From Tumebacillus permanentifrigoris (lineage in GTDB: Bacteria; Bacillota; Bacilli; Tumebacillales; Tumebacillaceae): a DNA stretch of 64,000 nt. Below, in pieces: positions 8,691-17,972 of this stretch. Position numbers and translations under genes: made by a program. The stretch spans positions 124,001-188,000 of the forward strand of contig NZ_QGGL01000002.1 of the NCBI RefSeq assembly GCF_003148565.1. Direction: 5' to 3'. The notes below the pieces were generated by a model, which had not been told where the DNA came from, did no database searches, and saw only the letters and a list, made by a program, of their open reading frames with translations. How positions within the stretch are numbered: position 1 is the stretch's first letter; each line of letters begins with the position of its first letter.

Positions 8691-9384
8691 AACAATCCAA
8701 GGGCGTGATCCCGTGACGGATCGCATAGATCGCCGCCTGTGTACGATCGCGCAGGTGCAGTTTCGAGATGATGCTGGAGACATGGTTTTTGGTCGTTCCT
8801 TCGGTGATCGCGAGGCGGTCGGCGATCTCGCGGTTGTTCAGACCAAAGCCGAGCAGACGCAGGACTTCGCGCTCCCGATCTGTCAGCTCCTCGATCCACG
8901 CCGGTTGCGCCACGACTTGCTTGGCAGGGTCGGGAATCAACGCAAAGGCCGCCTGTTGTTCACGGACGCGCTTCAACTCAGAGACCACTTGGGCCGTAAT
9001 GTCTGGCGGCAACATCATCCCGCCTTGGTACACGGTATGGATCGCCTCGACGATTTCCTCGGTCGGCATCTCCTTGAGCAGATAGCCGCTCGCCCCTTCG
9101 TCAAGCGCTTCAAAAATTAACTCGCTGTCACTGAACGTGGTCAGGATCAACACTTTGGTCTCCGGCAATTGCTCGCGGATCAAACGCGTGCCCGTCACAC
9201 CGTCAACGCACGGCATGCGGATGTCCATCAGCACGACGTCCGGGCGCAGTTGCTTCGCCAATTCGAACGCCTGTCTGCCGTCACTGGCGGTGCCTACGAC
9301 TTCCAGTTGATCCTCCAAGCTCAAGATCGTCTTCAATCCATCGCGCATCAAGCGCTGATCATCCACTACCATCACACGAATCAT
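8689..9384 (-). CDS. NarL/LiaR-family response regulator
   Basis: A 231-residue regulator: receiver domain with phosphoacceptor Asp 54 (VVLMDIRMP) and a LuxR-type helix-turn-helix at about 165-225 (LTDREREVLRLL, then NREIADRLAITEGTTKNHVS). ATG at 9384 (MIRVMVVDDQ) overlaps the kinase stop codon by 4 nt and has GGGGGA upstream. Partner of the kinase immediately upstream. Its likely targets include nearby genes, but no binding site is recognisable. Confidence 0.94.
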   Translation of the reverse strand: MIRVMVVDDQRLMRDGLKTILSLEDQLEVVGTASDGRQAFELAKQLRPDVVLMDIRMPCVDGVTGTRLIREQLPETKVLILTTFSDSELIFEALDEGASGYLLKEMPTEEIVEAIHTVYQGGMMLPPDITAQVVSELKRVREQQAAFALIPDPAKQVVAQPAWIEELTDREREVLRLLGFGLNNREIADRLAITEGTTKNHVSSIISKLHLRDRTQAAIYAIRHGITPLDC

Positions 9385-10559
9385 GCGGTCGTTCCCCCAA
9401 ATCTCCACACTTGTTGTTGTAACGGAATCCGGACCTCGATCCGAAATCCTTCTCCCTGCACACTGGTAAACTGCACCGTACCGCCCAACTCCGTCACCCG
9501 GTCCCGCATGTTCAGCAGTCCAAAACCAGGTTGGATCTGGGCGACTCCCGCTCCGTCGTCGGAGATCTCCAGCACGATCGAATCGGGGACCCCGGCCAGC
9601 AACACCGTTGCAGACCGCGCTTCACCATGTCGCTTGGCGTTGGTCAATGCCTCCTGCACGATGCGGTAGATCGCCGGGTGCCACGAGGCCGAGATCAGCG
9701 TGAGATCGCCCTGTACGATCAATTTCGCTTCTAAACCGGTCATTTTCGCAAATTCTGCTAACAAGCGGCGCAACGCTTCCGTCACGGTCGGCGCTGCCGT
9801 CTCTTCGTCCCGCAACGTGCGCACGGAGAGCCGCACTTCCTGCAACGCGGCCCGCGCCAACTCCTCACAGTGCAACAGCGTCTCATGACTGCGTTCGCGG
9901 TCGTGTTCGAGCAGTTTGCGCCCTGCTTGCAATTGGACGAGCAACGCCGTCATCTTGTGCCCGACGGTGTCGTGTATTTCACGAGCAATGTGATTGCGTT
10001 CGCGCACGGCGGTCATCTCCTCGACCTGACGAGCATAGGCGCGGAGTTCCTCGTACAATTTGGCAAACTCCTGTCGCGATTGCTGGTAATAGCGAATCAA
10101 CCAGCCGACCACCGTAGCGAATACGAAAAATCCGTAATTGAACAAATTGCTGAACAGCGTAATCTCTTGCGTCTGCACATATTCCACACCGACCAGCACC
10201 GCCCAGATCAACGTCACCGATCCACACCACCAGACCACGACTTGGCGGCGGTTGGTCATCAGCATCAACGTCATGCTCTCAATGCCGTAAAACAGCAGGT
10301 AGGTATGATCCTTCGGATCGATCGCCACTCCAAATCCTAAGGCGAGCAACAGGTCAGCTGTAAATATCCAGATAAACCGCTTGGGAAACAGCATATACAA
10401 CGCATGGTTGGCGGCGAACAGCATCATGCCGAGCTCAACAAATCTGCGTTGGTCGAGCGTGAGGTCCTCACTCATGAATAGATAGCTGGCGGCGATGCCG
10501 ATGAGCATGGCGATGCGCGTCCACCACAACAGCGACATCGACAACAGATTGCGGGTCAA
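9381..10559 (-). CDS. NarX/DesK-type sensor histidine kinase
   Basis: A 392-residue kinase with about six predicted membrane segments in the first 160 residues, a linker, HisKA_3 with phosphoacceptor His near 196 (AREIHDTVGHKM) and an ATPase domain (IVQEALTNAKRHG, FGLLNMRDRV). The start is called TTG at 10559 because GGAGGAGAGG sits about 5 nt upstream; ATG at 10538 is an alternative but has no clear ribosome site. It is separated from the polyketide operon by a strong terminator. Confidence 0.9.
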   Translation of the reverse strand: MTRNLLSMSLLWWTRIAMLIGIAASYLFMSEDLTLDQRRFVELGMMLFAANHALYMLFPKRFIWIFTADLLLALGFGVAIDPKDHTYLLFYGIESMTLMLMTNRRQVVVWWCGSVTLIWAVLVGVEYVQTQEITLFSNLFNYGFFVFATVVGWLIRYYQQSRQEFAKLYEELRAYARQVEEMTAVRERNHIAREIHDTVGHKMTALLVQLQAGRKLLEHDRERSHETLLHCEELARAALQEVRLSVRTLRDEETAAPTVTEALRRLLAEFAKMTGLEAKLIVQGDLTLISASWHPAIYRIVQEALTNAKRHGEARSATVLLAGVPDSIVLEISDDGAGVAQIQPGFGLLNMRDRVTELGGTVQFTSVQGEGFRIEVRIPLQQQVWRFGGTTA

Positions 10560-10580
10560 AACGGACCTCTCCTCCTCTAG

Positions 10581-10629
10581 AAAAAAAACTCCTCTTTCAC
10601 CTATTTTAACAAAACGGGTGCAAGAGGAG
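10581..10629 (-). terminator. terminator of the polyketide operon
   Basis: On the minus strand CTCCTCTTGCACC pairs with GGTGAAAGAGGAG across a 15-nt loop and is followed by eight T. It lies 25 nt after the ketosynthase stop codon and ends the eight-gene operon. Confidence 0.85.
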
Positions 10630-10654
10630 AATAGTGACATTAAAACTATATAAT

Positions 10655-13117
10655 TTACTTTTCGTAACGACCGACCACAACCGATTGATAGTTGCCCCCG
10701 AAGGAGAACGAGGAGACCAGCGCGTGGTTGACGACGCGCTCACGGTTGCCGCCGAGGACGAGGTCGAGACCCGCTGCTTCGGTGAACGTCTGCTCCAAGC
10801 CCGGAATCCCTGGGATGTTGCCGCTGTTCATCGCGTAGAGCACGCTGAGCAGACCCATCATACCGGACGTCGCCAACATCTCACCGAAATAGCCTTTCGG
10901 TGCGCTGACCGGCACTTTGTCGCCGACGACCCGCTTGAGCGCACGAGCTTCCGCCGTGTCGAACACGAGGTTGCCGCTCGCCGCCGCCGCTACATAGTCG
11001 AGTTGGTCGCTGGCAAGACCCGCTTCTTGCAGCGCCAATTCAAACGACTTCGCCCATTCCTCGCCCGTGCGGTTGACGCGCCCAGGACCGGAGGAATCGG
11101 AGGTCAAGCCAAAGCCTTTGAGTTCCGAATAGACGCGAACGCCGCGCGCCAACGCGGACTCCTCGCTCTCCACGATGTATGCGACGCAACCGCCGCCGAT
11201 CACCGTGCCATCGAGACCTTGGCCAAACGGTTTGATCATGTCCCGGCTCAGGTAGCCCGGCACGCGGGAGTGACCCGCGATCATCGTTTCGTTGAATTCG
11301 TCAGCCGCGATGACGATCACAGCATTCGCATCGCCATGCTTGATCAGCTCGGTCGCATAGAACAGGGCGTTGATGCCCGCCGTGCCGCCCGATGTGATCG
11401 TGGTGGTCGGGCCTTTGATCTTGAAGTTCAGGCAGACGTGCCCTGCCGCCGCGTTCATGACCGTGTTCGGGAACAGTTGTGCTTCCGCATGTTCGGCACC
11501 CTTGGAGATCACGGTGCGGTTGAACGCTTCAACCGTTTTCAACGGGCCCGTACCGGTCGCGAACAGCACGCCGATGCGCTCCGAGTTTTTGGTGTCGACT
11601 TTGAGCTTGGCATCGTCGAGCGCCATCTTGGTTGCCGCACACGCTTGCTTGCCGAGTTCATCCATCCGGCGCAACAGGGCACGGTTGACCAGTTTTTCAA
11701 ACGGCATCTCCGGTATTTTCGACCCGAGTTTGACACCGTCATACTCGGTGGTATCGAACTCGTCGATCGCCGTAAACGCATGCTCACCCGCTTCAAACTT
11801 CGCGAAGATCTCCTCTGCTTTGGCAGACTGCCCTGCGATTGCACCGAGGCCGGTGATCACGACGCGCTTGTTGTCACGCACAGAAGGCAACTCGCGTTGC
11901 TCTTCGAACTTGCCGAGCAGGATCGAAGCGTTGTTGCCGCCAAATGCGAACGAGTTCGACATGACGGTGTTGACTTCTGCTTGACGACCTTCGTTTGGCA
12001 CAAAGTCGATGTCCTTGAAACCGTTCGCTTCGTGGTCGAAGTTGATCGTCGCCGGCAGGAAGTTGTTGTTGATCGCCAAAATCGAGGTGACCCCTTCACC
12101 TGCACCTGCCGCGCCGAGCATGTGCCCGAGCATCGACTTGGTCGAGGACATCGGCACATTGCCTTTGAACAGCGTGCGCACACCGACCGGCTCCGAAGAG
12201 TCGTTCGCTTTTGTCCCTGTGCCATGACCGTTGATGTAGTCGACATCCTGCTCGGTGATCGCCGCTTTTTCCAACGCGCGACGCATCGAACGCATGCCGC
12301 CTGCACCGGCCGGGTCTGGTGCCGTGATGTGGTAGGCATCCGCAGACAGCGCGTAGCTCAGCACTTCACCGAGGATCGTCGCACCGCGTTCGAGCGCGAG
12401 GTCCATGCGCTCCAGCAGGAGCACGCCTGCACCCTCACCGATGTTCAGACCTTCCGACTTGCTAAATGGTGCGCAGTGCTCCGCGCTCAACGCCCCAAGG
12501 GTATTGAAGCCGCTCATCGACAGGCGGCAGAGCGGATCGACACCGCCGGCGAACATCGCGTCCGCACGACCGCTGCGGATGATATCTGCCGCATAGCCGA
12601 TCGAGTTCGTGCCTGCCGCACAAGCGTTGGAGATCACGCTTTTCGGGCCTTTGAGCTTGAGCGATTTCGAGACGCTGTCGACCGGGATGTGGATGACGTA
12701 CTTGTAGAGCAAGGACGGGTCCGCTTCCTTGATGCCTTCCTGAATCCATTGCGCATGGAACTCTTCGCCACTGCGCATCCCACCAAGCGATGTGCCGAGG
12801 ATCACCCCGACGCGATACGGGTCGACGCTCGCCAGATCCAGCTTGGCGACTTGAACCGCTTCACGAGCTGCGATGATCGAGAGCTGGCCTGCGATGTCGT
12901 ACTCCTGCACCTCTTGCGGGGAGAAGTGATCGGCCGGGTTATACCCGTCGATCTCTCCCGCATACTGGGTGTCAATTCCCGACATATCGATGGAGGAAAC
13001 CACCTTTATGCCGCTCTTGTTGCTCGTGACACTGCGCCAGAAATCCTCGACGTTGTTGCCGTTGGCGCAGATGATGCCGATGCCAGTCACCGCGATGCGG
13101 TCCTTGTAGTTGGACAT
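10655..13117 (-). CDS. fused ketosynthase / chain-length-factor (tandem KS domains)
   Basis: An 820-residue protein with two thiolase-fold ketoacyl-synthase domains. Domain 1 (about 1-405) keeps the condensing triad: Cys 166 in NACAAGT, His 298 in GHGTGT and His 332 in SMLGHMLGAAG. Domain 2 (about 415-820) aligns along its length but has Gly 578 in place of the Cys (TSGGTAG), Ala in place of the first His, and Glu in GEML in place of the second. That is the pattern of a catalytically dead KS-beta/chain-length factor. Such halves are normally separate in type II PKS; PfaC of PUFA synthases also carries KS and CLF in one chain. ATG 13117 with GGAGGGACTGGGAGC upstream. Last gene of the operon. 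Confidence 0.9.
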   Translation of the reverse strand: MSNYKDRIAVTGIGIICANGNNVEDFWRSVTSNKSGIKVVSSIDMSGIDTQYAGEIDGYNPADHFSPQEVQEYDIAGQLSIIAAREAVQVAKLDLASVDPYRVGVILGTSLGGMRSGEEFHAQWIQEGIKEADPSLLYKYVIHIPVDSVSKSLKLKGPKSVISNACAAGTNSIGYAADIIRSGRADAMFAGGVDPLCRLSMSGFNTLGALSAEHCAPFSKSEGLNIGEGAGVLLLERMDLALERGATILGEVLSYALSADAYHITAPDPAGAGGMRSMRRALEKAAITEQDVDYINGHGTGTKANDSSEPVGVRTLFKGNVPMSSTKSMLGHMLGAAGAGEGVTSILAINNNFLPATINFDHEANGFKDIDFVPNEGRQAEVNTVMSNSFAFGGNNASILLGKFEEQRELPSVRDNKRVVITGLGAIAGQSAKAEEIFAKFEAGEHAFTAIDEFDTTEYDGVKLGSKIPEMPFEKLVNRALLRRMDELGKQACAATKMALDDAKLKVDTKNSERIGVLFATGTGPLKTVEAFNRTVISKGAEHAEAQLFPNTVMNAAAGHVCLNFKIKGPTTTITSGGTAGINALFYATELIKHGDANAVIVIAADEFNETMIAGHSRVPGYLSRDMIKPFGQGLDGTVIGGGCVAYIVESEESALARGVRVYSELKGFGLTSDSSGPGRVNRTGEEWAKSFELALQEAGLASDQLDYVAAAASGNLVFDTAEARALKRVVGDKVPVSAPKGYFGEMLATSGMMGLLSVLYAMNSGNIPGIPGLEQTFTEAAGLDLVLGGNRERVVNHALVSSFSFGGNYQSVVVGRYEK

Positions 13118-13138
13118 GTGCTCCCAGTCCCTCCGTTC

Positions 13139-14236
13139 TTATGCGATTTTGATAGCCCAAGACTTCGGCAGGATGTACGGAGAGGAGATGGTTTGGACGG
13201 TGACACGCTCACCCGCTTGGTTTGTCGCTTCCAGCGCGATCCCCGAGACGGCGAACAGTTCATCCACCAGAGCGAGGCCGAGCTTTTTGCCGAGGAAACC
13301 GGAGTCGCGCACTTGCAGCACGGTGCCGATCGTCTCGTCTTCGAGCACGATCGAGTCTTGCTCGCTAAGCGATCCCGCTTCGACAGAGAAGCCGATGATC
13401 CGGCGGTTGACGCCTTCGCCGCGCTTCGCTTCCAGCGCTTCACGACCCACGAAGTCTTCCTTGTAGAAGGAGACGACCCATTCCAAGCAGGATTCGAACA
13501 CGTTCACATCGGCGGTTTCGACCGCGACGTTCGGTTGGCGCACTTCCAGCATCGCCACTTCCAAGGTGCTGTGGCCAACCGCTTGCACCGGGTATTGCGA
13601 GGCATCATGACCGAGCAGTTTTTCCCAAACGCCCGCAGCTGCTTCCGATTCGATCACAACTTTGTAGCCGTACTCACCGGTCACACCGTTGCGGCAGAAG
13701 ATCGCTTGCACGCCGTCGATTTCATTTTCCACGAAGGATTGGAACGGAAGCAACGAGATGTCGAAGTCGATCAGGCCAGCCGCCGCTTTCCAGGAGTACG
13801 GGCCTTCGACTGCGAGGATCGAGAGCGCATCGGAGAGGTCTTCAATCTCGACATCGCCAGTTTTGCGCTCTTCCAGCCATGCGCCGACCGCATCGCGGCC
13901 TTGTACGGAAGTTTCGATCAGGATGCTTTCTTCACGCTTGTAGAGGGTGACCGCGTCGATCACGTTGCCTTCCTCGTTCAGGAGCAAGGTGTAGATCGTT
14001 TTCTCAACGTCGAGGAACTCGATGTCCTTGGTGACGAGGTGGTTCAGGAATTCGACGTGCTCGTCGCCTTTGACGAGGTATTTGCCGACAGCAGACAGGT
14101 CGTAGAGCCCGACCCCGTTGCGCAGTGCCTCATATTCAGCACCTTCAGTGGAGTAGGTGGACACAACTGCATAGCCGTTTACTTCGGTCAGGGTGCCTTG
14201 TTGCTTGGTTGCTTGAGTCAGGATGGACGTTTTCAT
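13139..14236 (-). CDS. GcvT/YgfZ-family aminomethyltransferase-like protein
   Basis: A 365-residue protein with the GcvT fold: VGLYDLSAVGKYLVKGDEH near the N-terminus, LLNEEGNVIDAV in the region where true T-proteins read LN..GGVIDD, GVTGEYGYKV around 200, and a C-terminal barrel from about 285 (RRIIGFSVEAG). One acidic residue of the GGVIDD motif is replaced by Ala, so glycine-cleavage activity is doubtful; a folate-dependent one-carbon or related step is possible. There is no glycine-cleavage system nearby. It lies between the GNAT fusion and the ketosynthase with gaps of 18 and 21 nt. ATG 14236, GAGGAGCC upstream. Confidence 0.85.
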   Translation of the reverse strand: MKTSILTQATKQQGTLTEVNGYAVVSTYSTEGAEYEALRNGVGLYDLSAVGKYLVKGDEHVEFLNHLVTKDIEFLDVEKTIYTLLLNEEGNVIDAVTLYKREESILIETSVQGRDAVGAWLEERKTGDVEIEDLSDALSILAVEGPYSWKAAAGLIDFDISLLPFQSFVENEIDGVQAIFCRNGVTGEYGYKVVIESEAAAGVWEKLLGHDASQYPVQAVGHSTLEVAMLEVRQPNVAVETADVNVFESCLEWVVSFYKEDFVGREALEAKRGEGVNRRIIGFSVEAGSLSEQDSIVLEDETIGTVLQVRDSGFLGKKLGLALVDELFAVSGIALEATNQAGERVTVQTISSPYILPKSWAIKIA

Positions 14237-14254
14237 TAGGTAGAGGCTCCTCTC

Positions 14255-17200
14255 TTACTTGTGCGAAAGTTGTAAAAAGCGAAACGCGTCTTCCTTCGAT
14301 TGGCAGAAAGCCACGTAGATCGTATGAGTTCGTTTGTCATGCGGTTGCACCACAGCAAGTTGCAAGCCTTTGTCGGGCATCTCGATCGCCGTCAAGAACG
14401 CGTCCGCCTGCGGTGACCAAGCGGCGGCAAAGTGACCTTTGCCCAGCTCCACGACCATCCGCGACTCGCCGTACACACGGCGGGAGTTGCGGCTTTCGGT
14501 CAACTGATGGTGACCGAGGTGGTTCCAGTAATGCACCGTCTTCGCCGATTTTTTCTCCCCGTGTCCGTTCCAGAACAGTTGCCAGCCGAGGTTGACTCCC
14601 TCCCCACGCATCTCCATGCGCAGAATCGGGCTGCCCGGCAACAACAGGTAGTCCACTTCACAGCCATCAGCGACACAACGCACACCGCGCCAAGTCTGGC
14701 CGTTGTCCTCCCGTTCGATCGGCTCCCCGACGAACGATTTCGAGTGGATGTCATAGAACAGCACCCCGTGGTGAATCGGATTGACCGGTTGTTGTAGCCA
14801 TTGCGGATGGAAGCCACAGGGCGCGTTGTAGTTCGTCCCGTGGTTTTTCAACTTCGGGTAGTTCGAGGAGACCATCTCGTGGCGGTTGTACTTCAAGCTC
14901 GTCACCGCACCTTGGAAGTGCGGGGCGACCGTCAGCGTCAACGCGCCGTTGTCGAGTTCGAAGACCGGTTGGCCGCCAGAGGTCTTGGTCCGCACGTCGA
15001 CTTCATGCTCAACAGGGAGCGCAGTCAGCACGAACGTCTGCTCGATGTGCAGGCCGCGCGTGTCGTTTGCAAAAACGAGCACACCGTCGACGACGTTTTG
15101 CTCGCCAAGCAGCGGCAGTTCGAAGGCGATCTCTTGCCCGGCGCTCGCGCTAAGCCCGTCAAGTTTCACGGATTGCTCATGGTCGAGCGCGGGGAGACGG
15201 AGCGTGAGCGTGCCGTCGACTTTTTTCATGAGGCGGGATGTCACGCCAACGCGGAAAGTCTGCGGCGTCGCGTCGTTCGGGAGGAACGACGGCGAGAGGA
15301 TCGTCAGCTCCACGCGGTCGTGTACAGGCAAGCTCGGGGCAACCTGCCCAGACTGCGCTTGCCAGATGCGCTCGATTTCTCGTGCGCCTCCGTAGCCGAG
15401 GACGTAAGCATGCACCGCCACAGGCGGTTGCGTTTTCCAAAATGCCTTGACGGGCTTGCCATTCGGTCGGCTGTGGAAAGTCAGAGCAGGCATGAAGCGT
15501 TGGCCGTAGTGTACGCTGCGCACATCGCCATGCCAGATCATGCCCACGGTGACATCACGGCTTTCAAACGCGGTCCAGTTCGCTGCATACCCTTCAGGGT
15601 TGGCAGGGAACTCAAGGTCGTTGACCCATTCGTAATCGAGCATTCCATACGGGAACACCGAGTCGACCACCGTGCTGTGCACCGTGCCGTCCGCCAGCGG
15701 AATCGAGACTGACGTATCCCGCAACAGGCAGAACGGATAGAGTTTCAGCGGATGTTGATCGGGCGTGTAATCCTCGACGCGCAACTGGCGGTCCTCCGTG
15801 AACGAGATCCGGCGGACGAGCGTGCGACCGTCGCGGCGCGTTTCCTTGACCAACAAGGCACTCGGATTGGCGTCCTCCAACAGTTCGAGCTGGCGAGTTG
15901 CCGACTCACGGATGCCGTTTTGGAACGGGAATCCGAGATCTGGCCAGGCTTCCAGGACCAGTTCGGCGCCCGTTTGGCGGTCGTAGAGGTACAGGTTGCC
16001 AGTGCGGCGGTCGACTTGTGCAGACAGCCACGCGCTGTCCAGCAGGTAGCGTTCGCCGCGCTCGTAGCGCACCGTTTTGTTCGGAGCGGTCACGGCGACC
16101 AGCAGTTCCTGCGAGCCGCACTCCCCGCCTTCCTTGGCAAACAACCGCGCCTGCAATCGACCTAGACCCGTGCGCAGGCCCGTCACCGACAGCGGAACTT
16201 CTGCCGTCCCACCCGCTGGCAACACCACCGAGCGCGTGGCCAGACCGCTTACCAACACGTGGTGTGGTTCGAGGTTGTCGAGGAGCAACAGCCCTTGAAG
16301 TTCACGCGTCGAGTTATTGGTCAGCACCAAGTGCCCTTCACAAACTTCGCCGCTGAGCAACGAGCCGATCTGACAGGACATCGAGACTTGCGGGCGGACT
16401 TCCACCAGCGTCTCAAAGTCGAAGTTCATCACATCGAAATTCAGCTCCGTGCGCAAGGGGACGTTGCCAGCGGTTCCGAAGCACAGGGGCTCCTCCCAAG
16501 TGACACTCTCACCCGGTTGCAGCACGCGCTCCGTCAGACCCTCGCTGTACAGCATCTCTTCGCCGCCCAGCCACGTGCGGAACTTCGCCGTGACGGGCTC
16601 TTCCGTCAAGTTCTGGCACTCGAAGCGCACCTGCGCCTGTTGTCCGATCACCAGCTCTGGCGAATTCACAACGTGGTGGAAAAAGCGCACATACGGGCTC
16701 TCCATCATCACGACGCGCTGGGTGCGCAGGTCGAGCCAAAACGTATACTTGCGGTCACCGAACTGGAACTTGTTCTCCATCACCTGCATGCCGTGGACAC
16801 GGATCGTATCATCCTCCGCGCTGCGGACATTGTCGGAGCTGACCATCCCTTTCCAGCCGACTTGCGCCAGCCGGTCGTTGATGTCTTGGCGGACATTTTT
16901 CAGTCCATCGCGGATGTACTTGATCAAGTAAGGCAGGTAGCTGCGCAGCTTGATCTGACCGTCGTTGACCATGTATTCGCGGCCACTGCGGTACATCCCG
17001 ATACGCTTGTACAGCGCCAGCGCCGATTGGTTGGTCATGTACACCGTCGCATCGATGTAGTCGTACCCCATCTGCAACAGGCGCACCGCCGCATCGGAGA
17101 AAAACCTCCCCGTCAGCGGACCTTGGCGGAAATCGGGATGAATCAACAGCTCCACCGCAAAAATCGCGTTGTCCTCGCACATCATCTGGATGTTGCGATT

Positions 17201-17455
17201 GGCGAAGTACAAGATGCCGATGATGTCTTGGTCGTACTCCATGACCATGAACAGCGCGATGTTCTGTTCGTCAAAAAAACGCTCGACGTCGCTTGGCTTC
17301 AGCATTTCCCCCGGCGGGGTCGAACCCGATCCCACGCGGTTGTGAAACGCAAATTGGTTGAGAAAAGCGGTGATGCGCACCGCTTCCTCCCGACCGCAGG
17401 GAGAGATCGTGATGCGGTCTTGCGTACTGGTCTCAGTGGTCGACGCGGTCGACAT
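14255..17455 (-). CDS. GNAT acetyltransferase fused to large beta-sandwich/mutarotase-like region
   Basis: A 1066-residue protein. Residues about 15-195 look like a GNAT N-acyltransferase (VELLIHPDFRQGPLTGRFF as the acyl-CoA loop, then NQSALALYKRIGMY). The rest has no membrane segments or signal peptide. It reads as a series of beta-rich domains, including Ig-like stretches (LTGHLVLTNNST-type, about 360-460) and, near 850-1060, a galactose-mutarotase-like part (FELDNGALTLTVAPHFQGAV). I do not recognise the whole architecture. It is in the middle of the polyketide operon, 18 nt from each neighbour, so transfer of the acyl product to an amine or sugar is a reasonable guess. ATG 17455, preceded by GGGGGGA. 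Confidence 0.75.
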   Translation of the reverse strand: MSTASTTETSTQDRITISPCGREEAVRITAFLNQFAFHNRVGSGSTPPGEMLKPSDVERFFDEQNIALFMVMEYDQDIIGILYFANRNIQMMCEDNAIFAVELLIHPDFRQGPLTGRFFSDAAVRLLQMGYDYIDATVYMTNQSALALYKRIGMYRSGREYMVNDGQIKLRSYLPYLIKYIRDGLKNVRQDINDRLAQVGWKGMVSSDNVRSAEDDTIRVHGMQVMENKFQFGDRKYTFWLDLRTQRVVMMESPYVRFFHHVVNSPELVIGQQAQVRFECQNLTEEPVTAKFRTWLGGEEMLYSEGLTERVLQPGESVTWEEPLCFGTAGNVPLRTELNFDVMNFDFETLVEVRPQVSMSCQIGSLLSGEVCEGHLVLTNNSTRELQGLLLLDNLEPHHVLVSGLATRSVVLPAGGTAEVPLSVTGLRTGLGRLQARLFAKEGGECGSQELLVAVTAPNKTVRYERGERYLLDSAWLSAQVDRRTGNLYLYDRQTGAELVLEAWPDLGFPFQNGIRESATRQLELLEDANPSALLVKETRRDGRTLVRRISFTEDRQLRVEDYTPDQHPLKLYPFCLLRDTSVSIPLADGTVHSTVVDSVFPYGMLDYEWVNDLEFPANPEGYAANWTAFESRDVTVGMIWHGDVRSVHYGQRFMPALTFHSRPNGKPVKAFWKTQPPVAVHAYVLGYGGAREIERIWQAQSGQVAPSLPVHDRVELTILSPSFLPNDATPQTFRVGVTSRLMKKVDGTLTLRLPALDHEQSVKLDGLSASAGQEIAFELPLLGEQNVVDGVLVFANDTRGLHIEQTFVLTALPVEHEVDVRTKTSGGQPVFELDNGALTLTVAPHFQGAVTSLKYNRHEMVSSNYPKLKNHGTNYNAPCGFHPQWLQQPVNPIHHGVLFYDIHSKSFVGEPIEREDNGQTWRGVRCVADGCEVDYLLLPGSPILRMEMRGEGVNLGWQLFWNGHGEKKSAKTVHYWNHLGHHQLTESRNSRRVYGESRMVVELGKGHFAAAWSPQADAFLTAIEMPDKGLQLAVVQPHDKRTHTIYVAFCQSKEDAFRFLQLSHK

Positions 17456-17473
17456 AGGTGAAGTCCCCCCTGC

Positions 17474-17965
17474 TTACGCTTCGGCGCCGGAGTCCGGACG
17501 TTGCGAAACGGAGATCGTGCCTTCGACGACCTTGTCCTTGCCGACATACGCTGCAACTTTGACCATCGTCAGGATGCCAACCGCGCGGCCAAAGGAAACT
17601 TTTAGCTCCAGTTGATCGCCCGGCACGACCGGCTTCATGAACTTCATGTCGCGGATGGCGACCAGGTAGCCGATGCGACCTGCTGCGTCCAGATCGTCCG
17701 TATTCCCAGCCTGCTTGGCAGCTTCGATCGCCCCGGTGCTAGCCACGACGGCGGTCATCTGTGCGAGCGCTTCGATGATCAACACGCCCGGCATGATCGA
17801 CTCGGTCGGGAAGTGCCCTTCAAAGTACGGCTCGCTGACCGTGACGTTTTTCAAACCGGTGCCGCTGCTGCCTGGTTTCAGTTCGATGATGCGGTCAAGC
17901 AACAGGAACGGCCAGCGGTGCGGAAGCAATTTGCGGATATCATCCGCGGTCATCAACGTTTTCAC
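17474..17965 (-). CDS. FabZ-like 3-hydroxyacyl-ACP dehydratase
   Basis: Hot-dog dehydratase of 163 residues. LLPHRWPFLLLDRI and GHFPTESIMPGVLIIEALAQ contain the catalytic His and Glu of FabZ. It would dehydrate 3-hydroxyacyl-ACP to the enoyl thioester. The start is called GTG at 17965 (MKTLMTADDIRK): GGAG overlapping the ACP stop codon is 10 nt upstream, whereas the ATG at 17953 is too far from it. No enoyl reductase gene is in the operon, so the double bonds would remain. Confidence 0.93.
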   Translation of the reverse strand: MKTLMTADDIRKLLPHRWPFLLLDRIIELKPGSSGTGLKNVTVSEPYFEGHFPTESIMPGVLIIEALAQMTAVVASTGAIEAAKQAGNTDDLDAAGRIGYLVAIRDMKFMKPVVPGDQLELKVSFGRAVGILTMVKVAAYVGKDKVVEGTISVSQRPDSGAEA

Positions 17966-17972
17966 TGTTCGA

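Noticed and set aside
10634-14239. A 1201-codon plus-strand open frame opposite the ketosynthase and GcvT-like genes
   Set aside because: It is antisense to two genes with clear family motifs, is Arg/His/Asp-rich like GC-driven shadow frames, and has no ribosome site.
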